A stretch of 64,000 nucleotides of DNA from Candidatus Kinetoplastibacterium blastocrithidii (ex Strigomonas culicis) (GTDB lineage: Bacteria > Pseudomonadota > Gammaproteobacteria > Burkholderiales > Burkholderiaceae_B): NCBI RefSeq assembly GCF_000319245.1, contig NC_019814.1, positions 248,001-312,000 on the forward strand, written 5' to 3'. A model generated the notes under the pieces. The model had not been told where the DNA came from, did not search any database, and saw only the letters and a list, made by a program, of their open reading frames with translations. Below are positions 21,067-30,824 of this stretch, piece after piece. Every line of letters begins with the position of its first letter. The first letter of the stretch is position 1. The position numbers and the translations under genes were made by a program.

Positions 21067-23322
21067 ATGAGATTTTTATTTCCTATTTTTATAATTGATG
21101 AAGATTATCGTTCTGAAAATGTTTCTGGTCTTGGTATTAGGGCGCTGGCCGATGCTATAGAAGCCCAGGGAGTGAAAGTTATAGGCGTTACAGGCTACGG
21201 AGACATAAGTTCATTTGCTCAACAGCAAAGTCGCGCTAGTGCATTTATTTTATCTATCGATGATGAGGAGTTCGATGTTGATTCCCCTGAAGATGTGGCA
21301 AGTATTATAAAAAAACTACGTGCTTTTATTGGAGAATTAAGATTTCGTAATGCTGATATTCCGATATATCTATATGGGGAAACTAGAACATCTGAACATA
21401 TTCCAAATGATATTCTTAGAGAATTGCATGGTTTTATACATATGTTTGAAGACACTCCAGAGTTTGTTGCTAGACATATAATAAGAGAAGCTAATAGCTA
21501 TGTGGCTTCTTTAGCGCCACCTTTCTTTAGGGAATTAGTTAAATATGCCCAAGATGGGTCGTATTCTTGGCATTGCCCAGGTCATTCTGGTGGAGTTGCA
21601 TTTCTAAAGAGCCCAGTTGGACAAATGTTTCATCAATTTTTTGGCGAAAACATGCTTCGTGCAGACGTATGTAATGCTGTTGATGAATTGGGGCAATTAT
21701 TGGATCATACAGGTCCTGTTGCTGAATCTGAGCTTAATGCGGCACGTATCTTTCATGCTGATCGTTGTTATTTCGTTACTAACGGAACATCAACATCTAA
21801 TAAAATTGTTTGGCATGCAAATGTTGCTAATGACGATATAGTATTAGTTGATCGTAATTGTCATAAGTCTATTTTACATGCTATAACTATGACAGGAGCG
21901 ATTCCTGTTTTTCTAAGACCTACACGCAATAATTTTGGAATAATAGGTCCAATTCCTTTGGATGAATTTGATCCTGAAAATATTAATAAGAAGATATTGT
22001 CAAATCCATTAGCAAAAAAAATAACAAATAAAAAACCAAGAATATTAACACTTACTCAAAGCACATATGATGGTGTTATTTATAATGTTGAAATGATAAA
22101 AAATCATCTAGATGGTTATGTTGATACTCTTCATTTTGATGAGGCTTGGTTACCGCATGCATCATTCCATGATTTCTATAAAGATATGCATGCCATTGGA
22201 GAAAATAGACCTAGAGGTAGTACCTCTATGATTTTTGCTACTCACTCTACACATAAGTTATTAGCTGGAATATCCCAAGCATCTCAAATAATTGTTCAGG
22301 AGCCGACCAATAGAAAGTTTGATCACTCAGCTTTTAATGAGGCTTATTTAATGCATACTTCCACATCGCCGCAGTATGCCATTATAGCTTCTTGTGATGT
22401 TGCTGCTGCGATGATGGAGCCTCCAGGTGGTACAGCATTAGTTGAGGAAAGTATAAGAGAGGCAATGGATTTTAGACGAGCTATGCGCAAGGTGGAGTCT
22501 GAATTTGGTAAAAATGATTGGTGGTTTAAGGTTTGGGGACCTAACCGTATGGCTCATGAAGGCATAGGTAATCGTGAGGATTGGATGTTAGATTCTGATG
22601 ATCAATGGCATGGCTTTGGAGATCTAGCATGTAGTTTTAATATGTTAGATCCTATAAAGACTACAATCGTAACTCCAGGACTTAGTATTTCTGGTAGTTT
22701 TGGGGAATCAGGTATTCCAGCTTCATTAGTATCTAAGTATTTAGCAGAACATGGAGTTGTTGTAGAAAAAACAGGTCTTTATTCTTTTTTCATTCTATTT
22801 ACAATTGGTATTACTAAGGGACGATGGAATAGTTTATTGACTGCTTTACAGCAGTTTAAAGATGATTATGATCGCAATCAGCCGATGTGGCGCATATTAC
22901 CAGACTTCTGTAAGTTACATAGGAAATATGAGCGGTTAGGCATTAGAGATTTATGTTATAAAATTCATAATACATATCGAGAATACGATATAGCTCGTCT
23001 TACAACTGAGATGTATTTAAGTGAAATGATTCCGGCAATGAAGCCATCAGAAGCTTTTGCTAAGATGGCTCATCGCGAAGTGGAGAGAGTTAAGATATCC
23101 GATCTAGAAGGGCGCATTACAGGAGTGTTGCTAACACCATATCCGCCTGGAATACCATTGCTAATCCCAGGAGAACGTTTCAACAAGATAATTGTTAATT
23201 ATTTGGAGTTTGTTCGGGATTTCAATGATGAGTATCCAGGATTTGAGAATTATATGCATGGATTAACTATAGATATTAATGAGGAAGGCCATAAAAATTA
23301 TTATGTTGATTGCTTAGCTTAA
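21067..23322 (+). CDS. Orn/Lys/Arg decarboxylase, AdiA-like
   Basis: Fold-type I PLP decarboxylase of 751 aa, close to E. coli arginine decarboxylase AdiA (about 755 aa) and longer than LdcC or SpeC (711-715). An N-terminal receiver-like wing domain (residues 1-135) precedes SWHCPGHSGGVAFLKSP. The PLP-binding lysine is Lys397 in THSTHKLLAG, and the C-terminal domain has PYPPGIPLLIPGE. All family hallmarks are intact. The product would be agmatine, cadaverine or putrescine; arginine is my first guess from length and from the PYPPGIP region. No antiporter gene adjoins it, so a polyamine-supply role is more likely than acid resistance. Its stop codon directly abuts that of folA. Confidence 0.88.
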   Translation: MRFLFPIFIIDEDYRSENVSGLGIRALADAIEAQGVKVIGVTGYGDISSFAQQQSRASAFILSIDDEEFDVDSPEDVASIIKKLRAFIGELRFRNADIPIYLYGETRTSEHIPNDILRELHGFIHMFEDTPEFVARHIIREANSYVASLAPPFFRELVKYAQDGSYSWHCPGHSGGVAFLKSPVGQMFHQFFGENMLRADVCNAVDELGQLLDHTGPVAESELNAARIFHADRCYFVTNGTSTSNKIVWHANVANDDIVLVDRNCHKSILHAITMTGAIPVFLRPTRNNFGIIGPIPLDEFDPENINKKILSNPLAKKITNKKPRILTLTQSTYDGVIYNVEMIKNHLDGYVDTLHFDEAWLPHASFHDFYKDMHAIGENRPRGSTSMIFATHSTHKLLAGISQASQIIVQEPTNRKFDHSAFNEAYLMHTSTSPQYAIIASCDVAAAMMEPPGGTALVEESIREAMDFRRAMRKVESEFGKNDWWFKVWGPNRMAHEGIGNREDWMLDSDDQWHGFGDLACSFNMLDPIKTTIVTPGLSISGSFGESGIPASLVSKYLAEHGVVVEKTGLYSFFILFTIGITKGRWNSLLTALQQFKDDYDRNQPMWRILPDFCKLHRKYERLGIRDLCYKIHNTYREYDIARLTTEMYLSEMIPAMKPSEAFAKMAHREVERVKISDLEGRITGVLLTPYPPGIPLLIPGERFNKIIVNYLEFVRDFNDEYPGFENYMHGLTIDINEEGHKNYYVDCLA

Positions 23323-23823
23323 TTATAGTCGCATAAGGTTTTTGGGTTTTTTTATATAGGTAACAAAATCATAGTTATAATTATTCTCAGAAAATTGAGG
23401 TTTGCGATCAATTTCTAACCAAATTTCTGATTGTATTTTTGGAAAAAACGAATCTCCTTCCAATAATGAGTGTATTTCTGTTGCTAATATGCGTGATGAT
23501 ATTGGTAGAAATTGTTCGTATATTGATGATCCGCCTATGATAAAAATTTTTTTATTTGGCTTACATAAGCTGATAGCCTCACTAGGAGATTTTGCTAGGA
23601 CAGCTCCGTTAGTCAATATATTGTTTCGTGTTATAACTATGTTCTCTCTGTTAGGCAATGGTTTTATGGGCAATGAATCCCAAGTTTTTCTGCCCATAAT
23701 AACTGTATTGTTTACAGTATGTTCCTTGAATGATTTTAAATCAGAAGATATTCTCCACGGTAGTGTATTTTTATTTCCTATGACTCTGTTGTCAGAGTAG
23801 GCTACTATAATTGTTATTTCCAT
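23323..23823 (-). CDS. folA: Dihydrofolate reductase
   Basis: Reduces dihydrofolate, the by-product of thymidylate synthase, to tetrahydrofolate with NADPH. 166 aa. Signature pieces are VIGNKNTLPWRISSDLKSFKE near the N-terminus (substrate pocket), VIMGRKTWDSLP, and IFIIGGSSIYEQFLP. Encoded 17 bp downstream of thyA on the same strand, forming a thyA-folA operon. The stop codon is contiguous with that of the convergent decarboxylase gene, with no bases between. Confidence 0.97.
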   Translation of the reverse strand: MEITIIVAYSDNRVIGNKNTLPWRISSDLKSFKEHTVNNTVIMGRKTWDSLPIKPLPNRENIVITRNNILTNGAVLAKSPSEAISLCKPNKKIFIIGGSSIYEQFLPISSRILATEIHSLLEGDSFFPKIQSEIWLEIDRKPQFSENNYNYDFVTYIKKPKNLMRL

Positions 23824-23840
23824 GACTTTATTAATGATTA

Positions 23841-24638
23841 TTATATAGCTACATCGCCTTTTATATGGGGATGACTATTATAGTTATTTATAGTGAAATC
23901 TTCATATCTATAATCGAATATGGATTTCGGTTTCCTGTTTATAATTAGAGAAGGCAAAGGTAGCACATCTCGTGAAAGTTGTAAGTTTACTTGCGCTAGA
24001 TGATTTTTATATACATGACAATCTCCTCCTGTCCATATTAATTCACCTATATCTAATCCACATTGTTGAGCTATCATGTTTGTAAGTAATGCATAGCTTG
24101 CAATATTAAAAGGAACACCTAAAAATATATCGGCACTTCTTTGATATACTTGACAAGATAGTTTATTGTTAGCTATATAGAATTGGAATAATATATGGCA
24201 AGGTGGTAACGCCATTCTATTTATTTCTGATACATTCCACGCTGAAACTATTAATCGGCGAGAATTCTGGTCTTTCTTTATTTCGCTTATGATATTAGCT
24301 ATTTGATCTATAGGTTTATTCCCATCTGTAGATGGCCATGATCGCCATTGAGCACCATATATTGGACCTAAATCACCTTGGCTGTTGGCCCATTCATTCC
24401 AAATATTTACCCCGTTTTCTTTAAGCCACTTTATATTGCTTTCCCCTCTTAGGAACCATAACAATTCCACAATAATGCTCTTAATATGTAATTTTTTGGT
24501 TGTTATCAATGGGAATCCATCAGAAAGATTGAATCTCATTTGATATCCAAATACTGATATAGTTCCAGTATTTGTACGATCTGTTCTATCTATGCCATTA
24601 CTAATAACATGTTTTAGAAATTCTTTGTATTGTTGCAT
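23841..24638 (-). CDS. thyA: Thymidylate synthase
   Basis: Methylates dUMP to dTMP using methylenetetrahydrofolate. 265 aa against 264 in E. coli. The catalytic cysteine is Cys147 in [13 protein letters not shown]. The dUMP-binding arginines in [12 protein letters not shown] and the block [20 protein letters not shown] are intact, and the protein ends [10 protein letters not shown], near the usual PxIKMxMAV end. First gene of the thyA-folA unit. It is divergent from coq7 across a 199-bp AT-rich interval. Confidence 0.98.
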   Translation of the reverse strand: MQQYKEFLKHVISNGIDRTDRTNTGTISVFGYQMRFNLSDGFPLITTKKLHIKSIIVELLWFLRGESNIKWLKENGVNIWNEWANSQGDLGPIYGAQWRSWPSTDGNKPIDQIANIISEIKKDQNSRRLIVSAWNVSEINRMALPPCHILFQFYIANNKLSCQVYQRSADIFLGVPFNIASYALLTNMIAQQCGLDIGELIWTGGDCHVYKNHLAQVNLQLSRDVLPLPSLIINRKPKSIFDYRYEDFTINNYNSHPHIKGDVAI

Positions 24639-24837
24639 TTATATGCTCTAAATTGATTAATGTCTGGTTTATTTTTTGATTATAAACTCATTATATTAAT
24701 TTTTTATTATAGAGTTGTAATTGTTTTTTGTTCATTAATTAATATTATTTTTTTATCATTTTACTAATACATGTTACAAAATATGATAAAAATGCTTATT
24801 CTAAATAATTAGAAATGTTTACTAAAAAAGGATTCAT

Positions 24838-25515
24838 ATGCAAACTTTTTCTAATAACTATGGCGATAATATAAATTTTCGTAAAATTAGCATTTTTGAC
24901 AGAATTATTTCTGAAATAGAGTCTTCTTTAAGTATATTGTCTGGAAAAGTCGAGTCCAATAGAAGTAATCCTTCAATAAATATTAGCGATAAATATTTAT
25001 TGTCTGATGAGGAGAAGCTATTTATTTCTAAGCTTATGAGAATAAATCATGTTGGTGAGATATGTGCTCAGGCTTTATACAGAGGACAGGCTTTTGCATG
25101 CAAGGACAAAGTTATTAGAGATTTATTTATAGAGGCTTCTATAGAAGAAATTGACCATTTAGTATGGTGCTCACAGAGAATAATGGAATTAGACGGCCGT
25201 ACTAGTGTACTAAGTCCATTTTGGTATGTGGGATCTTTCTTCTTAGGTCTTATGGCTAATTTCCAGGGGCCTTCTATAAATTTGGGTTTTATGTCGGAGA
25301 CAGAGAAACAGGTAGAGATTCATCTTGAAGAACATTTAAATTTAATCCCGTACACTGATTCTAAGTCTAGGGCTATTATCATGCAAATGCAAAAAGATGA
25401 GATGCATCACAAGGAAGTAGCTGATAGAGCTGGAGCAGATGAGTTATCAAATGTTTCCAAGGCTATCATGAGAATAATGGCTAGATTTATGAAGGAGATA
25501 ACTTATTGGTTATGA
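24838..25515 (+). CDS. coq7: 3-demethoxyubiquinol 3-hydroxylase (Coq7-type)
   Basis: Di-iron hydroxylase for the penultimate step of ubiquinone synthesis, the O2-dependent alternative to flavoprotein UbiF. 225 aa. The ferritin-like ligand pattern is visible: MRINHVGEICAQALYRGQ (first Glu), IEEIDHLVWC (E-x-x-H), ETEKQVEIHLEEHL, and KDEMHHKEVA (second E-x-x-H). A short variable N-terminus of about 60 residues precedes the catalytic domain. The ATG follows a good AAGGA at 24828. With ubiD at 55258 it shows that the window's owner makes ubiquinone and so probably respires. Confidence 0.95.
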   Translation: MQTFSNNYGDNINFRKISIFDRIISEIESSLSILSGKVESNRSNPSINISDKYLLSDEEKLFISKLMRINHVGEICAQALYRGQAFACKDKVIRDLFIEASIEEIDHLVWCSQRIMELDGRTSVLSPFWYVGSFFLGLMANFQGPSINLGFMSETEKQVEIHLEEHLNLIPYTDSKSRAIIMQMQKDEMHHKEVADRAGADELSNVSKAIMRIMARFMKEITYWL

Positions 25516-25741
25516 ATATTATATTCACTCAAAGATATAAATGCTTGTAGTCATTTATATAAATGTGTAGTTTGTTTCGATGCCTATTTAAGATGAATAA
25601 ATTTCTTATAGTTTTGATGCGACAATGATCCTTAGAATCATTCATATCTATAGTAATTTTTCAACATTAGAGCTATGATAAACCTACATTTTCCTATTTT
25701 ATATTTATTTTTATTCACTCAAAAAAAGTATTAATTGATTT
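25516..25741. other. Noncoding interval with a 12-bp direct repeat
   Basis: 226 bp without a gene. It contains two copies of TATTCACTCAAA at 25522-25533 and 25712-25723, and a weak inverted repeat AATGAT/ATCATT at 25624-25642. No tRNA or known RNA fold was recognized. It presumably holds the end of the coq7 transcript and the start of the next one. Confidence 0.4.
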
Positions 25742-27145
25742 ATGAAATTCTTAAAAGATATTGAATCATTACTAGGTAATGAATATGTTCTTACTGGTGA
25801 TTCAATGCAAAAATTTTTGACAGATTGGCGTAAGCGATATATAGGGAATGCTCTGGCGGTAATATTGCCTAGGACATCTAGCGATGTGGCTGCAATAGTT
25901 AATTTATGTATATCATATAATGTATCAATTGTACCTCAGGGTGGGAATACTGGATTATGTGGGGGAGCAACACCAGATACTTCTGGCAAGTCTATAGTTA
26001 TATCAACTATAAGAATGAATTCTATTACAAATATTGATATTATTAATAACTCTATAACGGTTGAAGCTGGTTGTATTTTAAAAAATGTTCAGAATGCTGC
26101 TCTAGATTGCAATAGATTATTTCCTTTAAGTCTTGCCTCTGAAGGTAGCTGTACTATAGGAGGCAATCTAGCTACTAATGCTGGTGGTACTCAGGTTTTG
26201 AGGTACGGGAATATTAGAGAACTCACGTTAGGAATTGAGTTTGTTAATGCAGAAGGAAACATAGTTAATGCATTGAGAGGTTTACGGAAAGATAATTCAG
26301 GGTATAGCTTACGTGATCTTTATATTGGAAGCGAAGGAACATTGGGGATAATAACAGCAGCCTCTCTAAAATTATTTCCTAAGCCTTTAGATAGAAAGGT
26401 CATTTTAGTATCAATAGGTTCTTTAGAGCAAGCAGTTAGTTTTTTTTCATATTCCCGTAGTTTTTTTTATGAAAAAATAACAGCTTTCGAGTTGATGAGT
26501 GGTTTATGTATAGATATGGTTAAGAAATTACTTGATTTGCCGAAGAATTTCATCAATAAGTCTTCATGGTTTGTGCTGATAGAGATATCTTATAGTGATA
26601 ATCATGATGAAACTGCTGATGTGATAAGTAGTTTTTTAGAAAATTCTATAAATAAAGATCTAATTTTCGATGCCATGGTTTCTAATAATGTAAAACAAAA
26701 TGAAGAAATTTGGTTGATGAGGGAGAGTATTCCTATTGCAGAGAGAGACTTTGGAAAAGCAATTAAACATGATATATCTGTTCCTATATCTAGCATTGCT
26801 TCTTTTGTTAAGGAAACAAATAGTTTAATACAAGCTTCATTTCCAGGGGTGCAGCATATAATTTTTGGTCATATTGGGGATGGAAATTTACACTATAATA
26901 TAGCAAGGGCTAGCTGGCAAAGTGAATGTCAGTTGCTATCTTTGCAAGATGATATTTATAGGATAGTGCACAGCATGGTAGTTGATTTTGGAGGTTCTAT
27001 TAGTGCAGAGCATGGAGTAGGGATGCTTAAAGTAGGTGAATTATCTAAATATAAGAGTGTTTCAGAACTGCACATGATGAAACTTATAAAATTAGCTATA
27101 GATCCATATAATATAATGAATCCAGGCAAGATTTTAATGATTTGA
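25742..27145 (+). CDS. FAD-linked oxidase, GlcD/D-2-hydroxyacid dehydrogenase family
   Basis: 467-aa flavoprotein. The PCMH-type FAD-binding domain has VPQGGNTGLCGGA near residues 66-78, then GSCTIGGNLATNAGGTQVLRYG and a GSEGTLGIITAA segment. The C-terminal cap domain ends with FGHIGDGNLHYN (metal/substrate histidines), GSISAEHGVGMLK and IDPYNIMNPGKIL. This pattern is shared by glycolate oxidase GlcD, D-lactate dehydrogenase Dld-II and D-2-hydroxyglutarate dehydrogenase, and I cannot choose among them. No glcE/glcF partners are nearby, which favours a single-subunit D-2-hydroxyacid dehydrogenase. Converges with mutM, one base between stops. Confidence 0.88.
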   Translation: MKFLKDIESLLGNEYVLTGDSMQKFLTDWRKRYIGNALAVILPRTSSDVAAIVNLCISYNVSIVPQGGNTGLCGGATPDTSGKSIVISTIRMNSITNIDIINNSITVEAGCILKNVQNAALDCNRLFPLSLASEGSCTIGGNLATNAGGTQVLRYGNIRELTLGIEFVNAEGNIVNALRGLRKDNSGYSLRDLYIGSEGTLGIITAASLKLFPKPLDRKVILVSIGSLEQAVSFFSYSRSFFYEKITAFELMSGLCIDMVKKLLDLPKNFINKSSWFVLIEISYSDNHDETADVISSFLENSINKDLIFDAMVSNNVKQNEEIWLMRESIPIAERDFGKAIKHDISVPISSIASFVKETNSLIQASFPGVQHIIFGHIGDGNLHYNIARASWQSECQLLSLQDDIYRIVHSMVVDFGGSISAEHGVGMLKVGELSKYKSVSELHMMKLIKLAIDPYNIMNPGKILMI

Positions 27146-27146
27146 T

Positions 27147-27992
27147 TTATGTGATTTTTTTATCTACATTCTGACAATTAGGACAATAATAAGTAGAACG
27201 TCCGCTCTGTTTTATTTTTATTATTTTAAATCCGCATACATTGCAAGGAAGTTCGTTTCTTCCGTAAACAGAAGCATGATTTTTGATATAATTACCGCTT
27301 TGCCCACTAGTGCTTACATAATTTCTTATAGTGCTTCCTCCAGATTTAATAGAATTGCATAGTGTTTCACGTATACATAATATTAGTTTAGCGCAGTCAC
27401 TTATGGAAAGTTTTGATGCTGATATTAATGGGTTTATTTTTGATTTAAATAGGCTCTCTGAGGAATATATATTACCAATTCCTACTACGATATTTCCATC
27501 CAAAAGAATTTGCTTTATAGATTTTTTTTTATTGGAAAGCTTATTATAGAGGTATTGTTCTGTTAGTTTTCTTGAAAATGGTTCTAAGCCAAGGTTTTTA
27601 AAAATTTTATTATCGTACAATGTGCCATCATTTTTTATATCATGCCATAGTATTGCCCCAAATCTTCTTGGATCATTCATTCTTAGTATTGTTGAATCAT
27701 TAAAAGTCCACTCTATGTGATCATGTTTTCCAGGCGGCTCATTAGTTATAAACTGCAGTGATCCAGACATTCCCAAGTGTATTATTTGCACACCATGTTC
27801 AAAATGAAACAATAAATATTTCCCTCTACGAGAGCAGTTTATAACATTCTTATCTGTTATAATTTTTGGAAGGGAAGCTAGTATAGGCCATCTTAGCTTA
27901 TGATTTCTAATTTTGAATTTTAAAATAGTTTTATTTTGTATCCTTGGTCCTATCTCTCTTTTAAGTAATTCTATTTCCGGTAGTTCTGGCAT
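27147..27992 (-). CDS. mutM: Formamidopyrimidine-DNA glycosylase
   Basis: Bifunctional base-excision enzyme removing 8-oxoguanine and nicking the abasic site. 281 aa. It starts MPELPEIELLKREI with the catalytic Pro2 and Glu3. The helix-two-turn-helix segment GIGNIYSSESLF is present, as is a C-terminal zinc finger CNVC...CPNCQ with the intercalating QSGRSTYYC. Complete. In Alcaligenaceae mutM and lolB are commonly divergent neighbours, as here (171 bp between). Retained repair in a reduced genome is notable but not unusual for this group. Confidence 0.97.
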   Translation of the reverse strand: MPELPEIELLKREIGPRIQNKTILKFKIRNHKLRWPILASLPKIITDKNVINCSRRGKYLLFHFEHGVQIIHLGMSGSLQFITNEPPGKHDHIEWTFNDSTILRMNDPRRFGAILWHDIKNDGTLYDNKIFKNLGLEPFSRKLTEQYLYNKLSNKKKSIKQILLDGNIVVGIGNIYSSESLFKSKINPLISASKLSISDCAKLILCIRETLCNSIKSGGSTIRNYVSTSGQSGNYIKNHASVYGRNELPCNVCGFKIIKIKQSGRSTYYCPNCQNVDKKIT

Positions 27993-28163
27993 TTAAATTC
28001 CTAATAGCTATGTTATTTTCAATTATACTGTTCTTATTAAATAACATAGTATTTCATGTGTATCTTAAATTCAAATGTAAATAAATCTAATTTAACGTTT
28101 TATAATGTTATTATGATTGTGCGTTTAATTGCTATATGCCAAATAGTTTAAAATGAGATTATT

Positions 28164-28733
28164 ATGTTATCCAGATTATTTTATGCTTCAAATTTTGTTT
28201 TTCTTATTGCTTTATGTTTATTATCAAATTCTTGTATTCACAAGAATTTGATAAATGATAGGATCTTTGAAAGAACAGGTAGTTTTTATATAGTGGAGAA
28301 GGATGATTCGAGAATATTAAGAGCATTCCAAGGTACATTTTTTTGGAATGATTACGGTGAATATTATGAGCTTGGTCTATCAAATTTCTTTGGCAAGAGA
28401 GAAGTTTATCTAAAGGTATCACCTGATAATGCTTTGCTTAGAACTGCAGATGGTTTCTATTTGCAATCTCTAGATGCCGATGATCTTGCATCCCAATTCT
28501 TGGGTTATAAAATTCCTATGAATAGTTTGAGGATATGGTTGAAAGGTTCATTTATTTGCAATGATATTCCTGAGAAATTATTAACTGATAAGTTTAATAA
28601 ACCAAGTTCTTTTATCTTATCTGACTGGGATGTTAAATTATCTAGTTACGATATATTTGGCCCTAGAAAAATAATTATGCAAAAAACACAAGAAAATAAC
28701 TCTATTACTATAAAATTAATAGTTAAAAATTAA
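28164..28733 (+). CDS. lolB: Outer-membrane lipoprotein LolB
   Basis: Receives lipoproteins from LolA and inserts them into the outer membrane. 189 aa. The N-terminus is a lipoprotein signal: hydrophobic FVFLIALCLLSNSC with the lipidated Cys at residue 24 (lipobox S-N-S-C, less hydrophobic than the consensus). The remainder is divergent, with a F-x-W sequence (GTFFWNDYGEYYELGLSNFFG) typical of the LolB beta-sheet start. Identification leans on its place directly before ispE, which is the standard betaproteobacterial order, and on the lipobox. Stop to the ispE start is 4 bp. Confidence 0.82.
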   Translation: MLSRLFYASNFVFLIALCLLSNSCIHKNLINDRIFERTGSFYIVEKDDSRILRAFQGTFFWNDYGEYYELGLSNFFGKREVYLKVSPDNALLRTADGFYLQSLDADDLASQFLGYKIPMNSLRIWLKGSFICNDIPEKLLTDKFNKPSSFILSDWDVKLSSYDIFGPRKIIMQKTQENNSITIKLIVKN

Positions 28734-28737
28734 TTTA

Positions 28738-29649
28738 TTGCCGGCAATTAATGTGGATCATTTATATGATGTGAAGGCTCCAGCAAAAATAAATATATTT
28801 TTGCATGTAAATGAACGCCGTACTGATGGTTATCATTTATTACAAACTGTTTTTAGATTAATAGATTTGCAAGATAGTCTAAATTTTAGCTTACGTAATG
28901 ATGGAATCATAAGTTTTGAGATGCCTAATAATAATATCCCTAATGAAACAAATTTGGTTATTAAGGCAGCAAAATTACTCAAAATGTACACAAGAGGTAG
29001 CAAAGGAGCACATATTTTCCTGGAGAAAAATATTCCAATAGGGGGGGGTCTTGGCGGAGGATCTAGTGATGCAGCAAGCACTTTAATTGCATTGAATAAA
29101 TTATGGTCATCTAGTCTTAATAGATATGATTTAATGAAGTTAGCTAATTATTTAGGTGCAGATGTACCATTTTTTATATTTGGATGCAATGCTTTTGCTA
29201 GTGGAATAGGAAATGTATTAGTTGAGATTGATCTGCCTGTAAGATCATATCTCATTATTCAGCCTGATATTAGTATAAGTACTGCAGATATATTTTCAGA
29301 TTCTATTTTGAAAAGAGATACTAAGCATGTTACAATACAGCAGTTTATGTCTAGTCCCAGCTATTTGTTTGGAAAAAACGATTTGGAAGATGTTGTTTTT
29401 GATAGATATCCTGATGTTTGTGGCACCGTTGTTTTTTTAAAACAACATGGATTTGCATTTAAAATGTCTGGCTCTGGTTCTTGTTTTTTCGTAGAGTATG
29501 ATAATATTTCAGAATCTATTTTGGCATTGAGTAAAATAGGTAATATAATAAAAAAAGTATATGGAAGCTTTAAGTCTATCAGGTTCCGTTTTGCTGGAGC
29601 TTACATGGGTCTTATAGATCATCCATTGAAGTATTGGGTCACGAAGTAA
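28738..29649 (+). CDS. ispE: 4-diphosphocytidyl-2-C-methyl-D-erythritol kinase
   Basis: GHMP kinase of the MEP isoprenoid pathway, which supplies precursors for ubiquinone and undecaprenol. 303 aa from the TTG at 28738; a GTG at 28753 is an equally possible start, since no ATG is in frame here and neither has a clear ribosome binding site. Family motifs are PAKINIFLHVNERRTDGYHLLQT, the ATP-binding PIGGGLGGGSSDAAS and MSGSGSCFFVEY near the C-terminus. It follows lolB by 4 bp, so translational coupling is likely. tRNA-Gln begins 4 bp after the stop. Confidence 0.95.
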   Translation: MPAINVDHLYDVKAPAKINIFLHVNERRTDGYHLLQTVFRLIDLQDSLNFSLRNDGIISFEMPNNNIPNETNLVIKAAKLLKMYTRGSKGAHIFLEKNIPIGGGLGGGSSDAASTLIALNKLWSSSLNRYDLMKLANYLGADVPFFIFGCNAFASGIGNVLVEIDLPVRSYLIIQPDISISTADIFSDSILKRDTKHVTIQQFMSSPSYLFGKNDLEDVVFDRYPDVCGTVVFLKQHGFAFKMSGSGSCFFVEYDNISESILALSKIGNIIKKVYGSFKSIRFRFAGAYMGLIDHPLKYWVTK

Positions 29650-29653
29650 AAAT

Positions 29654-29730
29654 TGGGAAGTCGCCAAGTTGGTTAAGGCACCGGATTTTGATTCCGGCAT
29701 TCGAAGGTTCGAATCCTTCCTTCCCAGCCA
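29654..29730 (+). tRNA. tRNA-Gln(TTG)
   Basis: 77 nt, acceptor TGGGAAG paired with CTTCCCA, discriminator G, encoded CCA at 29728-29730. Anticodon stem CCGGA/TCCGG around the loop TTTTGAT gives anticodon TTG. The T arm GAAGG-TTCGAAT-CCTTC is intact. It lies 4 bp after ispE and before prs, the conserved betaproteobacterial position, so it is probably processed from the ispE-prs transcript. Confidence 0.96.
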
Positions 29731-29785
29731 TCTTTTGTTGGTGTTTATTTTGTTACATTGTTAAAACGATTACTGTATACTTATC

Positions 29786-30736
29786 ATGACAAAACGTAAC
29801 TTTATGGTTTTTACTGGCACTGCCAATGACAAATTAGCTTTAGACGTAGTTAGCCATTTAGGTTGTTCCTTAGGAAAGATGACAATAGGTCGTTTTTCAG
29901 ATGGGGAGGTTATGGTTGAGATTAATGAAAATGTTAGAGGTAGAGATATTTTTCTTATTCAATCAACTTGTGCTCCAACTAATGACAATCTTATGGAGCT
30001 AATGGTAATAGTAGATGCATTGAGACGATCTTCTGCCTCTCGTATTAGTGCAGTTCTTCCATATTTTGGATATGCTAGGCAAGATCGAAGATCTCGACTA
30101 TCAAGAGTTTCTATATCAGCTAAGGTGGTTGCTGACATGATACAGGTAGTCGGCGTAGATCATGTTCTAACTATGGATTTGCATTCAGAGCAAATTCAAG
30201 GTTTTTTTGATATTCCAGTTGATAATATACATGCTAGTCCTATCCTGATTAATGACATTAGAAGCAAGAATTTAATGGATTTAGTAATTGTTTCTCCAGA
30301 TATAGGAGGAGTCGTTAGAGCTAGAGCCTTAGCAAAACATCTAGATGTAGAGCTAGCTATAATAGATAAGCGCCGTCCTTTTCCTAATGTATCTGAAGTG
30401 ATGAATATAATAGGAGAGGTGAAAGGTAGATCCTGTATATTGGTTGATGATATAGTTGATACAGCAGGGACATTATGCAAAGCAGCTCAGGCGCTAAAAG
30501 AACATGATGCAAAGTCTGTATATGCTTATTGTACTCATCCAGTTCTATCGGGTAATGCTATTCAATCTATAGATAATTCATTATTAGATGAGATAGTGGT
30601 TACAGATACTATACCTTTATCTGCAGATGACTTATCCTCGAAGAAGATACGACAGTTATCATGTGCCTCTCTCTTAGGAGATACTATTTCTAGAATTTCT
30701 AAGGCAGAGTCTTTAGCTTCTTTATTTTTAATTTAG
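29786..30736 (+). CDS. prs: Ribose-phosphate pyrophosphokinase
   Basis: Makes PRPP from ribose 5-phosphate and ATP for purine, pyrimidine, histidine, tryptophan and NAD synthesis. 316 aa, standard. The N-terminal substrate loop [16 protein letters not shown], the ATP loop [26 protein letters not shown] and the PRPP-binding loop [11 protein letters not shown] are all intact. The ATG at 29786 yields [20 protein letters not shown], as expected. Followed by rplY 88 bp downstream; prs-rplY is a conserved pair. Confidence 0.98.
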   Translation: MTKRNFMVFTGTANDKLALDVVSHLGCSLGKMTIGRFSDGEVMVEINENVRGRDIFLIQSTCAPTNDNLMELMVIVDALRRSSASRISAVLPYFGYARQDRRSRLSRVSISAKVVADMIQVVGVDHVLTMDLHSEQIQGFFDIPVDNIHASPILINDIRSKNLMDLVIVSPDIGGVVRARALAKHLDVELAIIDKRRPFPNVSEVMNIIGEVKGRSCILVDDIVDTAGTLCKAAQALKEHDAKSVYAYCTHPVLSGNAIQSIDNSLLDEIVVTDTIPLSADDLSSKKIRQLSCASLLGDTISRISKAESLASLFLI

Positions 30737-30824
30737 TTTTACATTTTTCTTAAATATGCCAAGTATTGTGTTGGTCGCGGCATGATGCTTTATTTTATTG
30801 ATAATAATCTTATTGGAGTTTTTT

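Noticed and set aside
28738-28755. Non-ATG start of ispE as a sign of a broken gene
   Set aside because: The protein is complete from the first family motif. TTG, GTG and ATG starts are all used in this window (lptD, rplY and tamB also lack ATG).
30737-30824. Short stem ATGCC/GGCAT upstream of rplY as an L25 autoregulatory leader
   Set aside because: Only five base pairs with a long loop; not distinguishable from chance.
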